64,000 bases of DNA from Aliiglaciecola sp. LCG003 (GTDB lineage: Bacteria; Pseudomonadota; Gammaproteobacteria; Enterobacterales; Alteromonadaceae): NCBI RefSeq assembly GCF_030316135.1, contig NZ_CP128185.1, positions 1,798,001-1,862,000 of the forward strand. Reading direction: 5' to 3'. This document shows positions 55,263 through 64,000 of this stretch, piece after piece. Within the stretch, counting starts at the first letter, position 1, and every line of letters starts with the position of its first letter. The notes beneath the pieces are model-generated. The model ran no database searches. It saw only the letters and a program-made list of their open reading frames with translations, and was not told the origin of the DNA. The translations under genes were made by a program, and so were the position numbers.

Positions 55263-55439
55263 ATGAGTGGGTTGTTTGAAGTTGAATTTAGAGGCGCTAT
55301 CATCGCCCCGATACTCTGCCTTATAGGGGGAGGCGTATTTGCCTCGCTAGCAAGCGTGTGGGACTTGATCATAGCGTTAGTCTATTTGGGATTATTTATA
55401 CAAGCAGTCAGAGGGATAAGATGCCTTACGCAGCTTTGA
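55263..55439 (+). CDS. Possible small membrane protein
   Basis: A 58-residue frame (ATG 55263 to TGA 55437-55439) with two hydrophobic stretches (GAIIAPILCLIGGGVFASLASV and LIIALVYLGLFIQAV) resembling other short cassette products. There is no ribosome binding site. A 69-codon frame on the other strand is low-complexity and less likely. Further on, 55487-55520 contains a hairpin (AGGCCC / GGGCCT), and GCGTTAAC at 55541 is attC-like. This could be a decayed last cassette. Confidence 0.35.
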   Translation: MSGLFEVEFRGAIIAPILCLIGGGVFASLASVWDLIIALVYLGLFIQAVRGIRCLTQL

Positions 55440-55621
55440 GAAAAGTTAACCACTTCACCAAATTCAGTTAAATATAGTGATGTACTTTCAGGCCCCGTCC
55501 TAATAGGAATACCGGGCCTACACTGGTTTGTTAGCCTTACGCGTTAACGAATAGACTTTTGTAAAATTGCCAGCTATTGTAACCATAGAACGGAACGTGG
55601 CAGTCATAGGAGAAAAATTAC

Positions 55622-56203
55622 ATGAGTAAAATAGTTGATGAAGTCATCACAGCAAATGCTGACTATGTAGCAGATTTTGGCAGTAAGGGGGATTTGCCTA
55701 TGCCCCCTGGCCGTCAATTCGCCATACTTACCTGTATGGACGCCCGCCTAGACCCAGCTAAATATGCAGGCCTTGCAGAAGGTGATGCCCATGTCATTCG
55801 TAATGCGGGTGGCAGAGCCAGTGATGATGCAATACGTTCATTGATCATTTCCTATAAGCTGCTTGGTACAAAAGAATGGTTTGTTATTCATCATACTGAC
55901 TGCGGAATGGAAACCTTCAACAATGAAATAATGGGTGATCTTCTATCTGGTAGTTTACAGACGGCAAGTGTCGATGAATCCGGTTGGCATGATAGCCATG
56001 CGGGTGGGGGGACAACAGATGGTAAGTTCTTTGAATGGCTGACCATTAGCGATCAAAGTAAAAGCGTGTTGGCGGATGTTCAACGGATTAGAAATAACTC
56101 AATGGTACCTAAGGCAATTCCAATTTATGGTTATATTTATGATTGCAAATCGGGTCGACTGGTAGAAGTTCCTGAAGCTACAGAGGCAGGCAAGGCAAGT
56201 TGA
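55622..56203 (+). CDS. Beta-class carbonic anhydrase
   Basis: A 193-residue enzyme with AGGAG upstream of ATG 55622. Zinc ligands are C38 (LTCMDARLD, with the Asp40-Arg42 dyad), H91 and C94 (IHHTDCGM). The [15 protein letters not shown] segment is typical. It interconverts CO2 and bicarbonate. The short length and the CMDARLD form fit the compact beta subgroup. The small membrane protein downstream (56330) could be cotranscribed, though 126 bp separate them. Confidence 0.93.
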   Translation: MSKIVDEVITANADYVADFGSKGDLPMPPGRQFAILTCMDARLDPAKYAGLAEGDAHVIRNAGGRASDDAIRSLIISYKLLGTKEWFVIHHTDCGMETFNNEIMGDLLSGSLQTASVDESGWHDSHAGGGTTDGKFFEWLTISDQSKSVLADVQRIRNNSMVPKAIPIYGYIYDCKSGRLVEVPEATEAGKAS

Positions 56204-56329
56204 AAAATCAGCGGTGAATTAGCCTGACGCCATACATAATGCACCTTCAATAGGTGAATAATGACAGTCGGTTAAAGCTAACTGGTTTTTCTAAGTTAGG
56301 CTTACTTATTTAAATAAGTCGGAGAACAG

Positions 56330-56560
56330 ATGGGATTTAAATTTTGGATTATCCGTGCCCTTAACGTTTTTATTGGCGTGCTGGTAATACTGTTTATTGT
56401 TCAACTACTGAAACAGCACTCTGTCGAAGATGCTATTATTTTCGCATTAACATGGTCAGGCGTAGCGACCTTGGTATTTATAGGTTCAAGGGTTTATCAA
56501 TCTCGCAAAGGTGCGGAGTGTGCACTGTGCAATGATACCCCTAGCAAAGAAAATAAGTGA
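56330..56560 (+). CDS. Small membrane protein with C-terminal CxxC
   Basis: A 76-residue protein with CGGAG upstream. Two hydrophobic segments (IIRALNVFIGVLVILFIVQLL, AIIFALTWSGVATLVFIGSRVY) are followed by a polar tail bearing CALC. I do not recognise the family. Confidence 0.7.
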   Translation: MGFKFWIIRALNVFIGVLVILFIVQLLKQHSVEDAIIFALTWSGVATLVFIGSRVYQSRKGAECALCNDTPSKENK

Positions 56561-56591
56561 ATTTTAATCCTAGCGGCGAATAATGTAACCT

Positions 56592-56807
56592 ATGTTGATT
56601 GAGATAGTGGCCCCCGTTTTTAAATGCAAAGAGGATGAGAAAATCTTCTTCTCACGCTTACAAGAAATAAACGGATTCGATTGTGTCATCGCTAAGGGGG
56701 CGGGTTGGTACCTGAGACTAACAGACAGTGTTAAGCAATCCTCGTTAATCGAGCTCGAGCAAATCTGTAAGATGTGGTGCTCTGAGTATAAAGCCCTTGA
56801 ACAGTGA
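56592..56807 (+). CDS. Hypothetical small protein
   Basis: A 71-residue frame from ATG 56592 with mixed charged and hydrophobic residues (MLIEIVAPVFKCKEDEKIFFSRL, GFDCVIAKGAGWYLRLTD). It looks protein-like and sits on the strand of its neighbours 31 bp after the previous gene. An 87-codon frame on the opposite strand overlaps it, and no ribosome binding site decides between them. Function unknown. Confidence 0.45.
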   Translation: MLIEIVAPVFKCKEDEKIFFSRLQEINGFDCVIAKGAGWYLRLTDSVKQSSLIELEQICKMWCSEYKALEQ

Positions 56808-56960
56808 TACTCATTAGAAAAACACCTGACCACAGGGCTGTGATGTTCTGCGGCTGTCGTGGTTTTTCGGCCCTTCTACCCCTAATATTTGATTTTCGAT
56901 TAATCTCTAAGCTGTTTTCCCCCGTAGTCTTTGTTTACGTTAAAAGAGCGGAGAGTAAAT

Positions 56961-57212
56961 GTGATATTAAGGGAGCACGAAGAGTCCAGAATTGTTGAGA
57001 TGGCTTGGGAAGATAGAACCCCTTTTGAAGCGATAGAGCTTCAATTTGGGCTCAGTCAAAAAGCGCTTGTAGATTTGATGCGTCGAGCTATGAAACCCAG
57101 TAGCTTCAAACTTTGGCGTAGTCGGCACAGAGGTCGAACGACTAAACATCTAAGCCTGCGCTCACCGGAGATAAGCAGGGGTTATTGCCCCACACAATAT
57201 AAGCACAAATAA
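56961..57212 (+). CDS. TIGR03643/DUF2805 family protein
   Basis: GTG 56961 with GGAG about seven bases upstream gives 83 residues; the frame extends ten codons further up without family similarity. The core IVEMAWEDRTPFEAIELQFGLSQKALVDLMRRAMKPSSFKLWR-type sequence is very characteristic of this small family (helix-turn-helix-like, with PSSFKLWR near the end, then GRTTKH). It is often found in marine bacteria. The function is unknown, and DNA binding is only inferred from the helix pattern. Confidence 0.85.
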   Translation: MILREHEESRIVEMAWEDRTPFEAIELQFGLSQKALVDLMRRAMKPSSFKLWRSRHRGRTTKHLSLRSPEISRGYCPTQYKHK

Positions 57213-57644
57213 AATTTCGAATTTACAGACTGCGTCGGCCAGTGCTTTCAAGCTGATATCATATTCTGACTCGGTAACTAGGACAGAATTGGTCTAGGCT
57301 GGGGATCTTTTTAAGCTGAAAATCCACAGTGGGGGGGAAGCAAGCAAGGGCTTGCTCTACATCACCAGTCTAGTCGTGTATTGGCGATTTGATTTTGAAT
57401 CCCCAACTAGGATTATTCCAAAGGGAAGCGCTGTTTACCGGAGATTTAACTGGTCTAGTAGATCCCAGTTAACGCAACCGCCGGTTCATGCTGCTAACGA
57501 TTTAGTCCGTTAACAAGGCGCGAATTTATCCTGCTGGGTCGACATTCATAGCCAGTCAGCCTAGAGCTTAATTGATTAGGCAATTAACACCCTATATCAG
57601 TATCTAGCTGTTTTAATGTTTCTCACAGTTTGTTCCAGGTTTAA
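57213..57644. other. Intergenic stretch without a recognisable gene
   Basis: About 430 bp with no supported ORF. CTAACG...CGTTAAC followed by AAGGCGCG at 57492-57522 resembles attC core boxes (RYYYAAC plus AA) but no cassette structure surrounds it. Confidence 0.4.
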
Positions 57645-57824
57645 TTAATCTTTTTGCGCCATTTCTATAGCTTGAATTTGTTTTTGAATTTCCTCGGCCT
57701 GTTCAGTAATGATAGCGTAAGATTTTATATCACCCTTTCTCTGCGCAAGCATGGCTTGCTCAAGCTTTAAATAATAGCTTTTACGGAGCTTCTTCGTCGG
57801 GTCAGATTTGAATATTGAAAACAT
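57645..57824 (-). CDS. DUF6435 family small protein
   Basis: ATG 57824 (MFSIFKSDPTKKLRKSYY) gives 59 residues. The pattern (FKSDPTKKL, KLEQAMLAQRKGDIKSYA, EEIQKQI) matches the small helical family of Lacal_2735/DUF6435 type. It is soluble, with two helices. Function unknown. It follows the hybrid kinase gene on the same strand after 78 bp. Confidence 0.8.
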   Translation of the reverse strand: MFSIFKSDPTKKLRKSYYLKLEQAMLAQRKGDIKSYAIITEQAEEIQKQIQAIEMAQKD

Positions 57825-57902
57825 GTTGCCACTCAATTGGTATTAGTAATAGTTATGTACACAAGAAAATCGTTTAAGGATTAATTAGGTATAGACATAA
57901 CG

Positions 57903-60356
57903 CTAAGTTCTATTCTGTTTTTTTTCTTTCACGGCTTCTCCATGTCTTGCGAGAGATTGAAGCATGTCTCCCATTACAAAAGGTTTAGCAATATGCTGCG
58001 AAAAGCCCGCTGCTTTATACCTGGCTATGTCTTGTTTCATTACGTTCGCCGTAATAGCAATAATGGGACCTTCAAACTTAGCCGCTCGCAATGCTTCGCA
58101 AGCGCTAATTCCGTCCATTACTGGCATTTGTATATCTAACAAAATCAAGTCTGGGATTTGTTTGGCAAATTCATCCAGCGCCTGCTGGCCATCACAACTG
58201 AACCTGACATTGGCATGGGTCTCTTCCAACATTGATTGCATTATGGTTTGATTTATTTCGTTATCCTCAGCCACTAATATATCAAGATGGGATAAATCTG
58301 GAATATTCCGATTTGAAGAGGATGATTTTTTAATTTTAGAACGGTCACATTTTTTCAATGGCAAATAGATGGTAAAATCACTGCCATGATTAGGCTCACT
58401 GTCCAATACAATCTTGCCACCCATTTGTTCGGTCAACTGTTTGGATATGCTCAGACCTAGGCCTGTACCACCGAACTGCCTGGTAATGGTTTCGTCCGCC
58501 TGACTGAAAGGCGTAAACAGATGTTTCTGGGTGCTCTGATCAATACCTATGCCGGTATCTTTGACCGATATAGCCAAACACACTTTGCCAAATTTAAGCA
58601 CTTTGGCATTAACTTCAACGGTTACCTTGCCAACGGCGGTGAATTTAATCGCGTTGGATATAATATTGAGTAAAATTTGGCTGATCCTCGTGGGATCGCC
58701 TCTCCAGCCGTCATCAAAGGCTTCTTTATTAATAAATATCAATTCAATCTGTTTAGCTTCAGCCGCAGGCAGTAGGGTATGTTTTATATCTTCTAAGATG
58801 TCATTTAGATCAAAATCGATAGATTCTAATGCTAACTGACCGCTTTCTATTTTCGAAAAATCGAGTATGTCGTTAATGATTGTCAGTAATTTTTTTGCTG
58901 AGCGAATTGCGCTTTGTACTAATTGGTCACGCTTTTCGGCGGTCTGCTCTCTTTCTAATAACTGCAGTGTGCCCATTACTCCGTTCATTGGAGTGCGAAT
59001 TTCATGACTCATATTGGCCAAAAATAAGCTTTTACTCTGATTGGATTGCTCGGCTTTTTGGGCCGCTAATTTATCAAGTTGCTGTAATTTTTTCTGTGCG
59101 GTGATGTCTATGATCGCACCCACGAACTCTTGCTCACCACTGGTGCCAATTTCTACTACACTGATTTGGCCGTCAAAGGTACTGCCGCCATTTTTAACGA
59201 CTTTGATGTCTCTGGGTTTGCCTACAATGCTATTAAATTCGTCCTGTATAAAATTAACCAAATTATAGTTATGCTTCTTAGCATCACTTTCGAGCATCAA
59301 CTTACTTACGTTGTGGCCGAGTATATCCGCTTTACTATAGCCTAAACACGCCACAGCAAAGTCATTTACAAAAGTCATGGTGCCTGCATGATCCGTGGCG
59401 ATAATATTGACCTGCATTGAGTTTAAAATAGTTTCAATTTTGCGAGACGACATCTCTACGGCTCTTTGAGCGTTGGTGCGTTCAACCAACTCTCGCTCCA
59501 AACTCTGTGAGACGAGTTTGTGATTGAGCAATAACTCTGTGTTACGAATATAAACACCTAGCACAAAGGCGGTGAGCCCAGCCATTAGGAATGACATAAA
59601 TAAGATAAGATTTGGCAGGTCTGAATGATACAGACTAATAAACTGCTCGCGAGGCTGGATTACTACATCAATAATACCGTTGGTTAGCTTTGCTTGAGCT
59701 GACATTATCGGCAGCGTTTGGCCGTTTCCCAAGCGCTCAATAGTTGAATAAGAGGCGCGTTCTCCAAAGCTTAGTTCTAGATTAAAATGTTGCTTAAAAA
59801 ATGTGGATTTAGACAGCAGGTCTCGAACCCAATCTGTGATGTTCCACATCATAATTTGATAACCACTGTTACTGTTTGCGTCAGTAAATGGGACAACAAA
59901 GAGTAAGTTATCTGATTGGTTGAGTAGGGGCACAATTTCGCCGCTCGAGTCTAACGCTGGCTGCTGCGCTAAAAAAGTTAATAGCGCGGGTTTCACCTCA
60001 GCATAGAAATCAATTTTACTATATTGCTCATCACTGGATTGAAATAATTGACCATCTTTACCACTTAGATATAAGTGAATTAGGCTATCAAAACCCTCAA
60101 TATGTTGATTCGCATCACTAGTCCAGTCATACGAACTGTTCAAACCAGCCATTTCTAAGCGGGATTTTAAGCGCAATTGAGATGCGATTAGCGCTTCTGA
60201 CTGTGCTTCCATGAATCCAATAAAGTCATCACTATAAGCTTGAATCGACAGCTCTAGTTTTTGTTTTTCATTGTTGTTTTGGAAGTTAGCGATATAAGCG
60301 CCGAAGGCAATTATGGTAACAAATACGCATATTCCTAATACATGTCCTTTTGACAT
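57903..60356 (-). CDS. Hybrid sensor histidine kinase with receiver domain
   Basis: An 817-residue protein: membrane segment at about 8-25, a periplasmic sensor region to about 250, a second membrane segment (LPNLILFMSFLMAGLTAFVLGVYI), a PAS domain (about 305-425), HisKA with MSHEIRTPMNG (phospho-His near 450), an HATPase domain (ISNAIKFTA, VKDTGIGI, FGGTGLGLSISKQL) and a C-terminal receiver (LVAEDNEIN, DLILLDIQMPVMDG, Asp near 741). No Hpt domain is present, so phosphotransfer must go to a separate partner. The ligand is unknown. The degenerate GGDEF gene lies 124 bp upstream on the same strand. Confidence 0.93.
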   Translation of the reverse strand: MSKGHVLGICVFVTIIAFGAYIANFQNNNEKQKLELSIQAYSDDFIGFMEAQSEALIASQLRLKSRLEMAGLNSSYDWTSDANQHIEGFDSLIHLYLSGKDGQLFQSSDEQYSKIDFYAEVKPALLTFLAQQPALDSSGEIVPLLNQSDNLLFVVPFTDANSNSGYQIMMWNITDWVRDLLSKSTFFKQHFNLELSFGERASYSTIERLGNGQTLPIMSAQAKLTNGIIDVVIQPREQFISLYHSDLPNLILFMSFLMAGLTAFVLGVYIRNTELLLNHKLVSQSLERELVERTNAQRAVEMSSRKIETILNSMQVNIIATDHAGTMTFVNDFAVACLGYSKADILGHNVSKLMLESDAKKHNYNLVNFIQDEFNSIVGKPRDIKVVKNGGSTFDGQISVVEIGTSGEQEFVGAIIDITAQKKLQQLDKLAAQKAEQSNQSKSLFLANMSHEIRTPMNGVMGTLQLLEREQTAEKRDQLVQSAIRSAKKLLTIINDILDFSKIESGQLALESIDFDLNDILEDIKHTLLPAAEAKQIELIFINKEAFDDGWRGDPTRISQILLNIISNAIKFTAVGKVTVEVNAKVLKFGKVCLAISVKDTGIGIDQSTQKHLFTPFSQADETITRQFGGTGLGLSISKQLTEQMGGKIVLDSEPNHGSDFTIYLPLKKCDRSKIKKSSSSNRNIPDLSHLDILVAEDNEINQTIMQSMLEETHANVRFSCDGQQALDEFAKQIPDLILLDIQMPVMDGISACEALRAAKFEGPIIAITANVMKQDIARYKAAGFSQHIAKPFVMGDMLQSLARHGEAVKEKKQNRT

Positions 60357-60480
60357 TTCATTTCCTACTAAACTATAACTGTTGTCAGCTATCCACTTAT
60401 TTGTGTGGGTAAGCTATATTTAAAATCTGTTAGCTAATGATTGAGACCCTTTGACTTGTCTCGCTCTTCCAAGGGAGTAC

Positions 60481-61917
60481 TCATTCTTGCATGCTGCTGA
60501 ATGAGGCTACTTTTATGGTTTTTGAGATATTTCCGTTGGCTTTATATAATGCGTCGTCGGCTAGAACAATAATATCCTCAAGCAGGTTTGGTTCCTGTTT
60601 GTACGCCGAACCAAAATTAGCAGTGACTTTAACCACATCATCGCCCAACAAAACGGCATGATTAATCATTTTCCTGACCATGCGTTGCGCAATCGTAAGG
60701 GCTAGGACTTCGTCCGTTGCAGGTAATAAAATGACAAATTTTGCGCCATCCCAACGGGCAATAACATCTTGTTCACGGATCTCGGTTTTCAATACACAAG
60801 ACATTTGAATCAACACTTTATCACCACCTTCTCGGCCGTGTTCTGTATTGATTTGGGCAATATTCTCTAGCTCAATTAATATCACCGACAAGCTCTGCTT
60901 AGCTCGACGAATCTGCAAGAACTGTGAGGTCAATTGCGCCCGTGTTGGCAAACCTGTTAATGGATCAGTTTTATCATTGTCTTTTAATTCTTCTAACACG
61001 TAACCAAAGAATAAACGCAGTATTATAAAGGCAAAGATCATCACCGCCAGCATTTGAACGGCATGCTTGACGAACACTAGGGTAGTTTCATTTTGTCGGG
61101 AATTTAATGGATTAATGATAAAAACACGCCAATTGAGACCTTTAAGGTTAGTCTCAGTGATGAGGTACTGGGTAGAGTCCATATTGACGACAATATTATT
61201 GAGCCTTTCTACACTCAAATCTTGAGCTTTTATGTTTTTGAACCAAGGTACGTCTTGTAGTTGTAAAACACGTTTTCCATCTGCCACCACACTCGTATCA
61301 GAAGAAAGCACCACGTCTTTATTTTGATCTACAAAAATAAAATCATAGCCAAACTCATCTTTGAATCGTTCGAATGATTTTATAAAGCTATTGAGGCGAC
61401 GCCCAATGCCGATAAATCCTAAAAATTCACCTTCGTCGCTGAAAATTTTGACGTCGAAGTAAATATGTATATCAGTACGATTGCCTAGCGCACCAATAAT
61501 TTTTTGCGGAACTTGTTTGCTGCGAAAATACCATTCTACTTTACCTTCTTCTAAGTCCATGGTGCTTCCATCGGAATTATATTGTTTTCTGTTGACTTCA
61601 CTGGCGACAAAAAATTGCATGCCATATTCTTGCTGCAAGTTTTTCACTTCCAACAATAGCGCTTGCTCATCAATTTTGGGGCTATCTAGCAAGTTTTTAA
61701 GTACAGACGAACGGGAAAGGGTTTCGGATATATGCAAAGGTTTTACTAACTCTTCAACAATCACCTCAAGTGCAGGAGCTAAGGATTGTTGATGTTTTCG
61801 ACTTTGGGTTTCAACGGATTTGGACACGGTAACGAATGCACTAATCGCAAAAGCTGAAGCTACCAATATTATCAGGGTCGTTATCTCCAATGAGAATCGA
61901 CGTGCGAAAGATTCCAT
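60481..61917 (-). CDS. Membrane Cache-GGDEF protein with degenerate cyclase site
   Basis: A 478-residue protein: N-terminal membrane segment, a periplasmic Cache-like sensor (about 40-275, with YGMQFFVASEVNRKQYN and GYDFIFVDQNKDVV), a second membrane segment (VQMLAVMIFAFIILRLFF), and a GGDEF domain (TDPLTGLPTRAQL). The catalytic signature is DGAKF (ARWDGAKFVIL) instead of GGDEF, and the upstream metal-site motif is IELENIAQIN instead of DxDxFKxIN. It is thus probably inactive as a diguanylate cyclase and may act as a sensor or effector. It lies upstream of the hybrid kinase. Confidence 0.9.
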   Translation of the reverse strand: MESFARRFSLEITTLIILVASAFAISAFVTVSKSVETQSRKHQQSLAPALEVIVEELVKPLHISETLSRSSVLKNLLDSPKIDEQALLLEVKNLQQEYGMQFFVASEVNRKQYNSDGSTMDLEEGKVEWYFRSKQVPQKIIGALGNRTDIHIYFDVKIFSDEGEFLGFIGIGRRLNSFIKSFERFKDEFGYDFIFVDQNKDVVLSSDTSVVADGKRVLQLQDVPWFKNIKAQDLSVERLNNIVVNMDSTQYLITETNLKGLNWRVFIINPLNSRQNETTLVFVKHAVQMLAVMIFAFIILRLFFGYVLEELKDNDKTDPLTGLPTRAQLTSQFLQIRRAKQSLSVILIELENIAQINTEHGREGGDKVLIQMSCVLKTEIREQDVIARWDGAKFVILLPATDEVLALTIAQRMVRKMINHAVLLGDDVVKVTANFGSAYKQEPNLLEDIIVLADDALYKANGNISKTIKVASFSSMQE

Positions 61918-62910
61918 AATGTCCCAATAAGTAAGTAAAAAATACGCGTTGATACACTACTATTTTGCGTAATTACGCGCTATTCAACTTTGGTCTAGTG
62001 CTAAGTGACTCAGGTCGCAACTGTGTTTGGACAATCTTAAATAGCTGTGGTCATAGGAGAATAATATTTGCTCGAACGCGACTAATTTATATCTTTCACA
62101 ACAAAGCTGAGCAGGCAATGCGGTCTTTTCATTCAGTCACGTCTAGTCGATTTAATCCAACTTTACTCCTAAGATCATGCCTAAGTTTAGACCGATTGAT
62201 GTTAATACCTTCAAATTATTCCCGATTATCAATACACGGGTTTTTATTGTGACAATGTCGATCACTTTTAATCCAGTTTAGGGAGATAGTGAAATACCAG
62301 ATTTAGGATAGACTTCAACTAAGCCGCGCTGATTAATATAACACCTAATCACGGCCAGCTTTACTGCAAAGCACAAGAGTGGAAGCTCTTCTTGGACTTA
62401 TAAGTTCTGCATCGCCAGTCTAATGAGTGTTGAGTATAGAGAGGGAGGAGAAGTGCATTAACGGGCACATTTATTTCAGCGGAAAAACAGATACTTCCAA
62501 ATTGCAACTAACCTAATTTCAAAATTGACCTATATTTAATACTCAATTAGTACATGTTTGAGCTGTAGATGCTGCCATTTATTCACTCGATACGCGCGAA
62601 ATCAGACCTTCAACAGTTGGCTGGTATTAACAACCGGTTCGCTATCATAGTCCAAGGATACTAATCCTTCACTTAATCAGTTTATCTTGCATTTATCATG
62701 GTTTGATAGAGAGTTTTGATATGGGTTCAGGTCAACTAGAACGGTCAGTTACCTTATCTAAATTGGACATTCAAAATGACATCCTAAGTCAGTTAACTAA
62801 AAGGGATTTTATTATTGAGTTTAATTACATAAGTTTCTAAAAATACCTGCATATAGAGGTTAATTTATGTTATTTTTCTCATTCATTTTATATCAAAAGA
62901 CTTTTAAATA
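61918..62910. other. Long intergenic region
   Basis: Almost 1 kb between the divergent GGDEF and LytTR genes. A plus-strand frame at 61965-62252 has low protein character. No RNA gene, repeat family or clear promoter could be identified by eye. It may contain the promoters for both flanking genes or a decayed gene. Confidence 0.5.
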
Positions 62911-63780
62911 ATGAAGCTGTGGCTCAAGGATGATCTAGCATCCAGAAAAATAGTGGTCCAGCGTGCGGTACTCTTTTCCACAATTACCTTATTCATTTTA
63001 TTTGTGTTTCAACCTTTTGGCACCAGTAATCATTCAATCTCATATAAATTTCTTCGACTATCTGGTTATGGTTTGGTTACGTTTTGTGCTCTATTGTTAT
63101 CTGGAGCATTAGAAATAGGCTCAATTCGCCTGAAAATCAAAAGCAAATTCCGCTTGATGGCTCTTCCTTGCATTTATATTGGCACTGTATCAGTGTTTAA
63201 TCATAGCTATTTTGTCGTCGCAATATATGGAAATTGGTATTGGAAAAATCAATTACTATTTGTTTTGTATACATTAGCAATAGGTTTGTTTCCGATCATT
63301 TTTATTTACCTTGTTAATCACCATGCAAGAAAAGCCACTTTGTCACCCCAGGTTATTGAAGCCGAAAGTATAGTTAAGAATTGCCAAGATAGGTTAGCTA
63401 ATATCGAGCCTATATCATCCAAACTATTAACTTTAACGGGCGAGAATAAAGGTGACAAAATACAAATAGCGTTATCGCAGATCTTATATATAAAATCGGC
63501 TGATAATTACTGTGAGCTTGCAATTTTCAATGACCAACGGGTTAGTCATCAATTATTACGTAGTTCACTTACAAGTATTTTAAAACAACTACCAGAAAAA
63601 TCATTGGTGCTGCGCTGTCATCGTTCTTATGCAGTAAACTTGGCATTAGTAGAAACTAGTTCGGGAAATGCTGGCGGTTTAAAATTAGTAATGAAGTCTA
63701 TTGGTGTCAATGTCCCTGTATCCCGAACTTACGTCGACACGATAAAACAAGCCTTGTTGTTAGTCCCAGAGGCTTGTTAA
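62911..63780 (+). CDS. Membrane-anchored LytTR-type transcription regulator
   Basis: A 289-residue protein with four predicted membrane segments in the first 155 residues (VLFSTITLFILFVFQPFG, GYGLVTFCALLLSGALEIG and two more) and a C-terminal LytTR DNA-binding domain (about 180-285: ILYIKSADNYCELAIF, SLVLRCHRSYAVNLALV, VPVSRTYVDTIK). No receiver domain is attached, so signalling presumably passes through the membrane part. Such regulators often control adjacent genes. The truncated membrane-protein gene downstream (63899) is a candidate target. Confidence 0.9.
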   Translation: MKLWLKDDLASRKIVVQRAVLFSTITLFILFVFQPFGTSNHSISYKFLRLSGYGLVTFCALLLSGALEIGSIRLKIKSKFRLMALPCIYIGTVSVFNHSYFVVAIYGNWYWKNQLLFVLYTLAIGLFPIIFIYLVNHHARKATLSPQVIEAESIVKNCQDRLANIEPISSKLLTLTGENKGDKIQIALSQILYIKSADNYCELAIFNDQRVSHQLLRSSLTSILKQLPEKSLVLRCHRSYAVNLALVETSSGNAGGLKLVMKSIGVNVPVSRTYVDTIKQALLLVPEAC

Positions 63781-63898
63781 TCTCCCCTAATCCTTGTAAT
63801 TAATACCTTTGCTTGGGGTTTATCCCTATTTAATCGATATTAGATTGAGTGTTCGTCATGCTTAACTTGAAATTTAAACTTTAGTTAAGAAGGCACAT

Positions 63899-64000
63899 AT
63901 GGATAACAAGATTAAAACACTGATAATGATAGCCACCTTTATTTTCTGTCACTATGTGATGCGATATTTTTGGGGCGCTGGTTGGAGTGAATTTTTATTA
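63899..64000 (+). CDS. Start of a membrane protein (truncated by window edge)
   Basis: An open frame from ATG 63899 to the window end (34 codons) has AAGAAGG upstream. The residues (DNKIKTLIMIATFIFCHYVMRYFWGAGWSEF) include one hydrophobic segment. It lies 118 bp after the LytTR gene on the same strand. No family can be assigned from this fragment. Confidence 0.5.
   Translation, partial: MDNKIKTLIMIATFIFCHYVMRYFWGAGWSEFLL

Noticed and set aside
55163-55372. 69-codon minus-strand ORF
   Set aside because: Low-complexity polar sequence; the opposite strand frame is more protein-like.
34506-55550. Interpretation as a prophage or integrative element using a phage tyrosine integrase
   Set aside because: The integrase carries the integron-specific insertion, no phage genes are present, and regular attC sites explain the structure.
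56570-56833. 87-codon minus-strand ORF overlapping 56592-56807
   Set aside because: Opposite to all neighbours, and its residues look less protein-like than the plus-strand frame.
61965-62252. 95-codon plus-strand ORF in the 1-kb gap
   Set aside because: Cys/Arg-rich, no domain, no ribosome binding site; probably chance.

Overview
The window reads as the chromosome of a marine gammaproteobacterium of the Alteromonadales, probably close to Glaciecola/Paraglaciecola. The basis is gene content and order recalled from the family (smc-zipA-ligA, comEC-msbA-lpxK-ycaR-kdsB, nlpI, roxA/ycfD, a class I-like HMG-CoA reductase) and moderate GC. No search was run. No rRNA, tRNA or CRISPR array was seen.

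Regions. (1) 1-34117 is ordinary core chromosome: a roxA fragment, an adenylate-cyclase-like protein, cdd, nlpI, a Sel1-repeat HExxH protein, a GGDEF-EAL protein, cysZ, smc-zipA-ligA, a DUF1801 protein, a DUF2062 protein, comEC, msbA-lpxK-trm112-kdsB-SDR, modABC, an RRM protein, a four-gene ABC efflux operon, a molybdopterin oxidoreductase, HMG-CoA reductase and a SpoU-type RNA methyltransferase. (2) 34506 to about 55100, possibly 55550, is a chromosomal integron. intI lies on the minus strand with an apparently perfect LexA box in its promoter, and about 17-18 cassettes run rightward from attI (junction 35807|35808). Most cassette ends can be read directly: each starts TTRRRY after a G and ends in an attC whose R'' box (RYYYAAC) mirrors that cassette's own first bases. 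Cargo is small membrane or secreted proteins, four toxin-antitoxin pairs (one reversed), an alpha/beta hydrolase, an M23 peptidase, a lipoprotein, an FG-GAP protein, a broken serine hydrolase and a DJ-1/PfpI protein. (3) 55622-64000 is flanking chromosome: beta-carbonic anhydrase, small conserved proteins, a hybrid sensor kinase, a degenerate GGDEF protein, a LytTR regulator and a truncated membrane-protein start.

The array is itself a target of mobile DNA. Two near-identical 1,971-bp group II introns (bacterial class C, attC type by position and ORF) sit in the R' boxes of two attC sites. The first has an IS21-family element in its reverse transcriptase just before the YADD motif, with a clean 6-bp duplication. 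The second keeps an intact reverse transcriptase but carries a base change in ribozyme domain V opposite the catalytic triad. So one copy has the good ribozyme and the other the good protein. Separately, two related ORF-less elements of about 168 bp with inverted ends lie exactly at cassette junctions and may be an undescribed attC-associated miniature element. These two observations are the most interesting part of the window.

Limits: all functional calls come from motifs and memory. attC secondary structures were judged by eye. Several degenerate attC sites near 43.9, 44.7, 47.6, 51.1, 52.3, 54.1 and 55.0 kb are tentative.
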